A stretch of 64,000 nt of DNA. Origin: Aspidapion aeneum. Taxonomy: Eukaryota > Arthropoda > Insecta > Coleoptera > Brentidae. Below the pieces are notes generated by a model. The model was not told the origin of the DNA. It ran no database searches and worked only from the letters and a program-made list of their open reading frames with translations. Of the stretch, positions 38,101 through 48,900 are shown piece by piece. Position numbers and translations under genes: made by a program. The stretch covers positions 201,969,013-202,033,012 of the forward strand of contig OY755038.1 in NCBI GenBank assembly GCA_963576565.1, given 5' to 3'. The first letter of the stretch is position 1. Every line of letters begins with the position of its first letter.

Positions 38101-41100
38101 GACACAAAACCTAGTACTTCCATCCTTTTTAGTGACCAACACCACAGGAGATGACCAAGGACTTGATGACTCTTCAATAACACCGTCGCTGAGCATTTTA
38201 TTAATGAGATTGTGAACTTCTTCTTGCTTGGCCATTGGTAGTCTTCTTGGGGGCTGTCTTATCGGTTGGGCATCGCCAGTGTTGATAGCATGTGGAATGA
38301 GGTTTGTGCGTCCCGAACTACTCCTAGTTTCGAAGATATTACTTTGTTCTTCTATAAACTCTCTCGCTTTACTAAATTCTTTTGGAGTGAGATGTTGCCA
38401 AGTTGACTCAAATTGCTGAAGTACCTCCATTGGTAACTTGCTTGTATCCTCGGAAGTTGGCTCTTCACATCTTGCTACTTTCTGTACTGGTTAAAATAAT
38501 GCTACCACTTCCCCCTTATTAATTTTGACACTATTTGGGAAAATATTGGCGACTCTAATCGGGATGTCTTTATCGGTTTTAACTAGTGATTTTGCAACGA
38601 GGTAGGTGTTGGGTGTGTTTTGTTGGCTTATGAGTCCGACGCAGCTTGATGTTTTACTTTCTAGCCTCCCAAAAATTATGGTCTCACTGGTACCGACTAG
38701 TCTTGTTGTGCATACGGCCACTACCTTTATTGGTTCTTTATTGATGTGACTATTTGACAAAATGAACTCTTCGTTCCCAAATCTTAGGGTATTAAGTTTA
38801 TTATCAAACGCAAATCCATGTTTACTTATCAGGTCCATTCCCAAAATAAATTCGTCTTCTATGTCTGCGACTAATACCGAGTGGCGAATCTTCAACCTTC
38901 CCAGCTGTAAGTCTATGTCTGTCTGCCCCAACACGTGGGCGGATTCTCCAGTCACAGTCTTAAGTGTTATTTTCTTTTCTGTTGGTCGAATTTTATATCT
39001 CGTTGCAATTTTGAACTTAAGCAATGATATGGCAGCACCAGTGTCTACTGTTATATTAACTTTTCTTCCATTAATAAGTCCGTCGATGTTAAGACTATCA
39101 GCAGTATGTTTTAAGCTCTTGATAGAGTAAATTTTGGGGGCTAAATTCCCATTAGCCAACACCCGCCCCTCTGCGTTGACTAGTTTTAGTTTTCCTGATC
39201 TCTTCTTCGGTACTCTGTCCCACTAGATGGTGAGCGAGACCTCATTTGGACACGACAATCGCGTTGAATATGCCCTGTACGTCCGCATCTGAAACACTTT
39301 ACATTTGGAGGGGATCGTCTGCTTTCTTTCAAAGAGTCAATCTTCTCTATCAGTGATTGAAACAGTTGGTTTAGCGTTTTTAAGTTGACCTCCTCTCCAT
39401 TGCTCATTTCTTCTCCCTCCTGAATTGAAACAGCTCTTACTTTTGGAATGGACATATTATTTGATTATTCGATTTCAAGGGCTCGAATCAACACTTCACT
39501 GCTATTATGGAAGCGTTCTCGACGAAGTAACTTTGCTAAGTCCGAATCTCGTAATCCGTTAATAAAGCGATCTACCGTGAAGAGATCTCTGTAATTTTCT
39601 GGCATTTCTGGGTAAGCTAAATACATCAGCCGCCTAATATCTGCTTCATACTCTTGCAATGATTCTCCTGGTCTTTGCTGACGAATATTTAATTCTGACC
39701 AATGTAAATTTCGCAAGTGTTCGTCTCCATACCTTCTTTCTAACGCTGCCACTAAAGCGTTATAATTCTGTTTTTGTTCGACTGGAATGGACCGTAAAAG
39801 TCCCAGAGCAGGTTCTCGTAGAGCTACTAACAATGCTCTAGCTTTTTCCTCATCATCCCAACCATTTGCAGCAGCGGCAGCTTCAAACTGCTGTTTGTAA
39901 GTAGACCAGGAAGACGTACCATCGAAATTTGGAGGCTTAATGTTTTGGTTGGAATTCACAACACATCCCTGAGCTTTCATTTTGTTGTGTTCTTTTTGGA
40001 GCTGTATAAGCTGTTTTGACACGTCCTGGAATTTTTCTTCCATGGTTTGAAACACTTCTTCCCTAACCTTCCGTACCATTTCTTCAATATTATGTACCTT
40101 TTCTTCTACATTCTGCATTTTATTTTGTACCTTTTGTTCCACACTATGCATTCTTTGAGTTATTTCTTCCTTAAGATCTTCGGTTGCAGTCTTAAACTCT
40201 TCTCTCAGCTGTTCGGAGTTGCTCTTTATTTGGTCAAAGTTTTCCTGCATGTCGTTCTGGTTTTGTTCCATGGACTGCTTCATGTCGTCCATGGTCCGTT
40301 TCATATCGCCCTGGTTTTGTTCAATGGTCTGTCTTATATCGTTCTGGTTTTGAGCCATTTGAGCTGCGAGAGCCTGCATCATTTTAGTTAGATCTTCCAT
40401 CTTTGCTGATCCTTGTCTAGTAAGCATCAACTTCCTGATAAATCACTTAAAACGTTTATTTTAGGGCTATAAAGCGAATGTTGAAGTCGGTTTTTCAATA
40501 TCTCTTCCAATTCTTAAACAGAACCTAATGGAATGTTCTGGAATATACTGGTAAATGCTACTCTTTCTGCTACTAGGCAAATGTAGAAGTCACTTTTTGA
40601 TTAACTCTTTTGGTTCTCGAATAGACCGTCGTAGAATGTTATGAAATATTCTAGAAATAATTTCTAATTCTTACTTTTAAAATAACTAAGCTACTGTCGA
40701 AGTCGGTATTTGTATATCTCTTCTAGTTTTTGAAAAGAACGTCGTAGAATGTTATGGAATATTCTAGAAATAATTTATAATTCTTACTTTTAAAATAACT
40801 AAGCTACTGTCGAAGTCGGTATTTGTATATCTCTTCTAGTTTTTGAATAGAACGTCGTAGAATGTTATGGAATCTTCTAGAAATTCTTTCTAATTCTTAC
40901 TTTTGAAATAACTAAACTAATGTCGAAATCGGTATTTGTATATCTCTTCTAGTTTTTGAATAGAACGTTGTAGAATGTTATGGAATCTTCTAGAATTTCT
41001 TTTTAGTTCTTACTTTTGAAATTACTAAACTAATGTCGAAGTCTCTTTTTGGATATTTCTTCTGATTTTCGAATAGAGCGTCGTAGAAAGTGATGGAATA

Positions 41101-42871
41101 TTCTAGAAATTCTTTCTAATTTTTACTTTTTAACTAACTAAGCTAATATCGAAGTCGATTCTTAAATATCTCTTTTGGTTTTTTGAAGAAATCAATATCG
41201 AACTTCTTCGAATATTCTGGAAAAATCACTTACTGTTTTTCTGTCCAATTGTCCTAGCCGGTGGTACTATGTAAGGGTAGTTTTAAAATAACTAAGCTAC
41301 TGTCGAAGTCGGTATTTGTATATCTCTTCTAGTTTTTGAATAGAACGTCGTAGAATGTTATGGAATCTTCTAGAAATTCTTTCTAATTCTTACTTTTGAA
41401 ATAACTAAACTAATGTCGAAATCGGTATTTGTATATCTCTTCTAGTTTTTGAATAGAACGTCGTAGAATGTTATGGAATCTTCTAGAATTTCTTTTTAGT
41501 TCTTACTTTTGAAATTACTAAACTAATGTCGAAGTCTCTTTTAGGATATTTCTTCTGATTTTCGAATAGAGCGTCGTAGAAAGTGATGGAATATTCTAGA
41601 AATTCTTTCTAATTCTTACTTTTTAACTAACTAAGCTAATATCGAAGTCGATTCTTAAATATCTCTTTTGGTTTTTTGAAGAAATCAATATCGAACTTCT
41701 TCGAATATTCTGGAAAAATCACTTACTGTTTTTCTGTCCAATTGTCCTAGCCGGTGGTACTATGTAAGGGTAGTCTTTGCACTATTCTGTTCTGAATATT
41801 CTGGCAAAATCACTTACTGTTCTTTTCAATTGTCCTAGCCGGTGGTACTATGTAAGGATAGTCTTTGCACTATTTATTTATTTTAATCTCACTTCTGACA
41901 CCAATTGTTACGGGTTCACAACGACAAATTAAAACTCGCAATTGTTGAAAACGATACGTCAATTTATTTCCACAAATTATGTACAAAAACACGTACTTAA
42001 ACTTACTAATAACTTGCTAATAATTCACTACTATAATCGGTCTATTAACTTCGTGTTAATATCTCACGACCACTACAGTACGTTATCTGTGACTGACTGA
42101 CTGCTGCACGACGTCCGGCCTTATATATGAGGGCTGCCTACTATTCGAGAACCCTTCCATCCTTGTTCGATTCGGAATCATTCCAGCCCTTTTCTAGACT
42201 TTCGCATACCAGTTTGTCACAGATAACGCAACTAAAACCTAGATTAAGAATACAACCATAAAATACGTCAACCTAATACTACACTAAACCTAAATAAATT
42301 CTAACTATAAAATTTAAATAACTTAAATTTGTAACAATATGTTGCATGATGATTGATGTCACTTACCGCTGACAATTTAAATTATTTTTAAACGCCAATG
42401 AACTTGGCAAGAAAATAATGTAACCAAAAAATGTTAATTTCAGTGACTTTGATGGGTTTGTCGCGTCTCTCTTTTGTAAAAATATGTCATACATACAGGG
42501 TTTTTAGTCATTATTATTTTTAGGAATCAATCCGTGGCTAAAGCTGCAACTAAACTTTGAAATCACGTGGCCCCTGCACATAGTGTTTACTCCGGAAGTT
42601 ATGAAGCTTTATAACAAACTTTTTTGTTATCTATTAAGGTTAAAGAAGACACAAATTAATTTACACAGAGTGTGGTCGAATCATATTTTGACCAGGCAAA
42701 AAATGTAAGTGTACTATTTTTTCTAAATTTTTAGTCGGTTTTTCCTTAACTTATTTGTTCATGCATCAGAATAGAATTTGATCTTTTGTTTGCAGTTTTA
42801 GTTTCATTTATATTTGAGGCTTTGAGAACCAGAGCGGACCCACGGTGGATAGAATAGACCGGTGTTCGGAT

Positions 42872-42931
<60 letters not shown>

Positions 42932-45900
42932 CCGAACGCCGGTCTATTCTATCCACTAACTTAAACAGAGATAAAATAGCTCATGGTTCGCTATAGCACC
43001 GATTTATCTTTGTTAACGACTAGAGGTCCTCGATATATTTGACAATTTGCTGATGATGGATGGTCCACTGTGGCTTTGAAAAATGTAATATAAAGTATCG
43101 GAAACTCGCCTTGGTCATTGAGTAAATAACACATATAGAGGAGCCACCGGCGAGCTTTACCATATTGAGGGGCAGATGGCGCTGAAATAAATTCTTCTGG
43201 TACGCAATATTCAGGGACTGCTAGTACGATTTAGTTACATGTGTAGGGTTGCCAACTCCCACTGGAGCCAAAGGAGGACATTTTTATATGATCTCACAAT
43301 TAAAAAAAAAATTCTAGTGCACGTTCCTTAAAATAAAGCTCTATACGTATAAACATAATATAAAAATTTACTAGGTAGGTACGTATATTGGTATGTATTT
43401 TTTAAATAAATAAAAAATCTTTTTCAAAACACATTTATTAAATAACAGGTACATATGTACGAAACATCAACACAAACACCAAACAAATGTTCTTGTTAAA
43501 TTTACTAATAATACTAATATAAGGTAAACCGACCAGTCTTTAACACATTAAGAGCATTTTATTCAGTAAAACAAAAATATAAAGTGATAATTGAGCTTCA
43601 AACGGGTTTTATTTGCACTAAAAGATCTATTAGGGTTGGCACGCACAAGATGTTTTTAAACCGCGCGATTGTTTAAACGGGGTGAAATTTGATTAAAACC
43701 GCTGCAGAAAAATAATCGCTGGTCCGCTCAGGACATCTAAAATAGCGCGTTCTATCAAAATGGTGACAACACCGCAGCGGCAGGACGGCAAAATAACCTC
43801 TCGTGCGTGCCAGCCCTTAAGAAAAACTTTTGCACTTGCTCTGTGAAAAACGCCGTTTTCAGTGAAAAACTTCATTATTGGAGGTAGTTTTTTAATAAAT
43901 TTTGAACACTGTTTTTGTAGAAAATAATATGAATTCTATTTTAATATGTACTTTTGTTTTATTTTTATGCTGGGGTTATGTATATAAAAATTAAAATACC
44001 TATTTTGCTATTTAGACAGCCAAAATAAAAAACAAACATCAATATTTTTGTAAAAAAACACAATCTGTAAGTTTTTTTGAATTAAAAGATAAATGGCTTT
44101 TTAAAGTTGGATTGCTTAAAAATCTTAAAATGGTTAAAAAAAACCGAAAAAAAATAATTAAATTCTATACCAAAACAACAACAAAGATTATATGATGTGA
44201 TGTTGCACATCTGTTTTCAGATAAAAATAAAAAAAAGTTAAAAGTTGTCCAACTTTTTATTTTATAGAATCAATCAATAAGAGATTCTTTTTATCTGTCT
44301 GTATAGTGTATAAACTCAGCATAAAATATTGCAGCATAAGCAGAAGTGCTAGATTTCAATAATATAAAAAACAACAGTAAATTGAGGCATTTGGGGCAAT
44401 CATCTTAAGTGACTGTTTACTTACCTTACTACTATACCCCAAGAGTAAAGAGAAAAAATATTAAATACTTAGTAAAACAAACCAAAACTTGGAGGCAAAC
44501 ATAGGGTGCAAATTCTGCGATCTTCTCTGCGCGATCGTCTGTGCCGGACTGACCACAGAACAGGGACTGACCACAAAACACTGGGACTGACCACAGAACA
44601 CTTGACTGACCTTTGCTTTGCCGCGGGAGACGTGACGAAAACTTACAAATGATGCCGCCGTTGCTTACGGCTGTTTTTACAGACGTTCCTCAGGCTTGGT
44701 TTATTTATTTCTTAAAATTTTATATGGATGACAGAGAAAAAAAATGGGGAACAACTATGAATTCGGGTCATTTCTCATCATTATTTTTGATTTAAGCACA
44801 TAATTTTGATAAAGGAGGACAAATGGCGTCCTCCACAGGGTTTGTGGAGGACGGAGGACATTTTGCCTCAAAGGAGGACTGTCCTCCTGGCTGGAGGACG
44901 GTTGGCAACCCTATACATGTGCGAGTTCCGAGGCTCATGCCTATCATACAGATGCCATTAGATCATAGTAGACTCTGAATATTGCGTACGAGACAAATTT
45001 ATTTCAGCGCCATCTGCCCCTCAATATGGTGAAGCTCGCCGGTGGCTCCTCTATATGGGTTATTTACTCAATGCCTTGGTCCGGTCCTTTGGTGTAAAAG
45101 CGTCAGCTCACGGACAATATAAGGCGAAATATACCCATAACATATTCTGCAAAGCGGACCGAACCGCGTTATTCTGTGGATATACCTAAAACCGTTTTGA
45201 GTCGGCTTTGCAGGAGTGCTTACCTAAGCCTGCAGTGTTCCAATAAGTCCCCTGACAGTGGCGTGCAGTGCTATTATTATGCAGGGTAGGCAAAAATTCG
45301 CAAAATGAAAATAAGTCTTGAAAAATTACTTACTTAAGTTAACAGGCAACTCACTGCAACAAAACATTTTTTCCAAACTTTCATTACATTTTATATTTTT
45401 TAATAAAACTTATGACACACATTAAACTTTGAATTAAAACTTATTTTTGATCCAATTTTACGATTTTTCTTCATATGTTTTTAAGAAAAATGGAATTGTT
45501 TTTAAACGTCGTACACAGTTTTGCTTTCAATACATTCGCACTGTAATATTTTGCCACTTAGATAAAACTAATGCAAGTCCAAAAGATCCCAAAAAAAACC
45601 CAATAACTCTTTATTATAATCAGCCAAAAAAAAAAACAAACTGATTATAGGTTATTTTGAAATGCAAAATAAAACTGGAACAGTTGCCACCTTTTTCCAT
45701 AGTTAGGTAGAATTTCTTTCAATCAAGGCAACGCGGATACATGCATGGCACACGAGAAGCAAACAGCCCACGACCTGCCTCCTTGTTCCCTTCTATCTCA
45801 TGCTTAAAACGCGTAAAATACAACGTCTTTCGAGGAATCGACTGAAATTAACAATTTTGTAGCACCATCTCTTATCGCGTTTCCCAGTAACGCTCCGTCG

Positions 45901-48900
45901 GATACTTTCTGTTTATTGATTTAAGTTTATTAACACAATCTCCTGGTTTGTCCGTTAGGCCAGTAAACAGCTTCTTAAACTGTCACTTTTTTTCGAGATT
46001 TTTTAAGTTTTTATTGAATGAATAAAAAATAGTACATACAAATTGGCTATTTTTAAAACACATCGCTACTCCATTAAAACACTGCTTGTAAAAAAACACT
46101 GTCTTTGCCATTAACTGTATACAGGACGTTTCAATAGGTAGTTAGTTTTATTCGAAAAGTATATGTAAACATTAGTTTACTGTGATGTAATCTACTAAAT
46201 ATTTCCCGCTTATTAAGAAAGTTTTGAATGTATTTTAGATTGTTTTTCTTCTTTTCAGAGATAAAAGAGTTTTCACGCTCCGCCACAATCTAATGTTTTT
46301 GGTGGACAATCTACAGTATTATATGCAAGTAAATGTGATAGAAGCTGAGTTTTCGATTTTATTAAAAGCAGTAGAAAATGCAAACGAGTTTGAAGATATT
46401 ATTAAGGTGCATCAAGAGTTTGTCACGAATTTGTTGGCCAAGACTTTTGTGCTGACTCCCAGTGATGAGGTGAGCTTTAACTACTAACTACACTACTATG
46501 TCGGTTTAGAACGTTTTTTCACGTTGTCCAACGCCTATTCTGCACCTCCTTCCACCCTTTCTTCTGTCAGATTTTTTGACTCATTGTTCTTTGGATTGAA
46601 TGTTGCCATTCCAGTTTAGGACGCCCTCTTTTTCTTTGGTTGCCATTCTAGGACTTGCTTTGATAATCTTTCGTCGTTCATCCGTTGTACATGGCCGTAC
46701 CATATCAGTTGTCTTTTAGCGATGTCATTCGTTATGCTTCCCTCGATTCCCTTTCTTTCTTTTATGATCTCATTTTTTATACAATCTGTTCTAGATATTA
46801 CATTATTTATTATTTTTTACTTTCCATTGTTTTGTGTTACTTTTCTTTTTTACCGTTTTTCCATAGTTCAGAACCCTGCCTACCTCCTACGTGTGTATTT
46901 ATATCGTGGCATTTACGCTCGAGCATTTCATTTTATATCATGCGTATTAAATTTGTAGCTGTTTTTTGGTTTCCCTGTAGATTTCTAAGTCTCTTTGCTC
47001 TTTAGTACTGAGCCATTTCAAGTATGTGCCTTTTTCTCCGTGACCATTTTCTATATTTCCTCCGTCCACCACATCTTATTGCTATTTCTATTATCTTGGT
47101 ATCCAACAGCTTCTTTGCTTGCTTGAAAATGAGTTTTCTGTGTTTATTAATTTTTCATCTAATCTTTTCTGATCTGATCTTTGCGTACTTTCAATTTCTA
47201 GACTTCTAAAGTAGTATTTTTGTTTTTTCGATGCATTCGCGGTTTTCGTTTTCTCCAATACTTCTCTCTATTTGTTTTTCTTTTTTTTTTGTTGTAATTC
47301 AAATCCTTTAAAATTTCAGTAATATAATACAAACCTTAATAAAAATGGGCTCAATTTTTTAGGGTTAAGAAATATTACTGCTGCTTTACCTTAACATAAC
47401 GTAACTACAAAAAGGAGTAATTTGTGTAATTACTAGATTATCTGTAAAATACAAGTACAATACTTTTTTAAAAACTTTTTTTTAAAATCCAGAATCCAAC
47501 TAAAGGGTTAACTGTTTTTTTTTCAATAGTCAATGTTGTCATAGCACTTTTTATAATAAACTGCGATTCTACGTAGAAGCTTATTAAAAATAGAAATGTC
47601 AAGTTTGACATTTTGTATGTGCATCTTGTATATTGAAAACAAAAAAGTTTTGACCAAGCTTTTTTTCTGTTTTTGGCATTTTAATAATATTACTTAATTT
47701 TCATAACTCCCTGTACATTGGACAAACCCTCAATTTAATTTGGTGTCAACTCCACTTTTACATGTTTTGTAGAACCAACAAGAAGACAAACCACCAAATC
47801 TGTATCAGATGCCCATTTTGCAAGATAGCGTCCCCAGTAAGGTAAGGTTTCTTTTTACTTGAGTAAATTTTATTTTGCGAGGTGACTCAAGTTTCACTGG
47901 TTCAAAAAATCGAAAAGTAAAGCAATCATAGCTTGCTTTGGAAACAAATACGTTCGAGCGTAAATATGGGGCATACCCATTCATTCTCACACGCGATACT
48001 TGTAGCCAGGACCCCTATTTAATTCTTAATGTTCGTTTTGCGGGTAGACAAGATTTCGGTTACTGCGCATGCGTTAATTTTGATGGATTTGGAACATACT
48101 CCGACACGTCACTAGATTATTCGACAATTGTCAAAAGTTTAGGGTTATGTCTATTATTTTTTTCTAAAAACTAGTTAATTGGGTAAAAATGTATCAAATT
48201 GTGGATGAAAATTATAGTTTTTCTAAAAATAATTGTGCAGATTTATTGTGGACACCATGAGAGTGTTTAATGGCATTTATAAACCACTCTTAACTTTATT
48301 AACAAATTATGAATAAAAATAGAAGTAGTTACCTATGGAATGGCACTACTTACTTCTCCCAGACATTTTTGCACAAACCGCACATGTTTATCGTGAATTA
48401 TTTCCCATTTTTCACAGAAAAAAACTTATTTTAAACAACAAACGCAAAACACCGCAAAATGTAAATAAGAAACAAAGATGGCCTTCACCCACACGGCAGC
48501 TGTGTGTCTACATGTCAAGAGACACGCCTGCGCACTTGAAAATTCGCGTCCGCAAATTTCAATTTGTCATTGTTTCCAAAGCCAGCTATGAGGGCTTCAC
48601 TTTTCGATTCTTTGAACCTGTATTTACGCTATAACGTATGTTTTGGCACGTAGACACACAGCTGCCGTGTGAGTAGACGACGCCATATATGTTGTTTATT
48701 TACAGTTTGCGGTGTTTTGCGTTTCTCGTGTAAAATTGTATTTTTTCTGTAAAAAATAGGAAATAATTCACGTAAAACATTGGCGGTTGTGGAAAAATAT
48801 CGGAGAGAAGTAAGGGAGTGCTATTCCATAGGTAAACACTTGTATTTTTCTTTATAATATGTTAATAAAGTTGAGTGGTTAATAGATGCCAATAAACACT

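Larger units (their letters stand above)
35160..42336 (-). mobile_element. Ty3/Gypsy LTR retrotransposon, nearly complete
   Basis: Two 431-bp LTRs (TGTTAC...GTAACA) flank gag, protease, reverse transcriptase/RNase H and integrase on the minus strand. ATAT is duplicated at both sides (35156-35159 and 42337-42340). The LTRs differ at about three positions by eye, so the insertion is recent. No envelope frame lies between integrase and LTR. Coding is interrupted by two in-frame stops and one frameshift, so this copy looks dead. Antisense in TUBGCP4 intron 7. Confidence 0.96.
34902..42506. mobile_element. hAT-like miniature element split by a gypsy insertion
   Basis: The left end TAGAGACCTTGTATGTATG and right end (inverse) TAAAAACCCTGTATGTATG lie in an exact 8-bp duplication GTCATTAT (34894-34901 and 42507-42514). 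Without the gypsy element at 35160-42336 it is about 424 bp. A second copy without insertion lies at 57320-57714. The 8-bp duplication fits hAT elements; no transposase remains. Confidence 0.88.
43109..45078. mobile_element. Fold-back element (outer layer of a nest)
   Basis: Inverted arms of about 120 bp: GAGTAAATAACACATATAGAGGAGCCACC on the left (split here: ends near 43170) and its inverse near 45000-45078, including GGGGCAGATGGCGCTGAAAT. The loop contains the hAT-like element at 43244-44913. Confidence 0.82.

Noticed and set aside
36344..40391. Plus-strand open frames over the gypsy element
   Set aside because: They are shadows of the minus-strand gag and pol frames.
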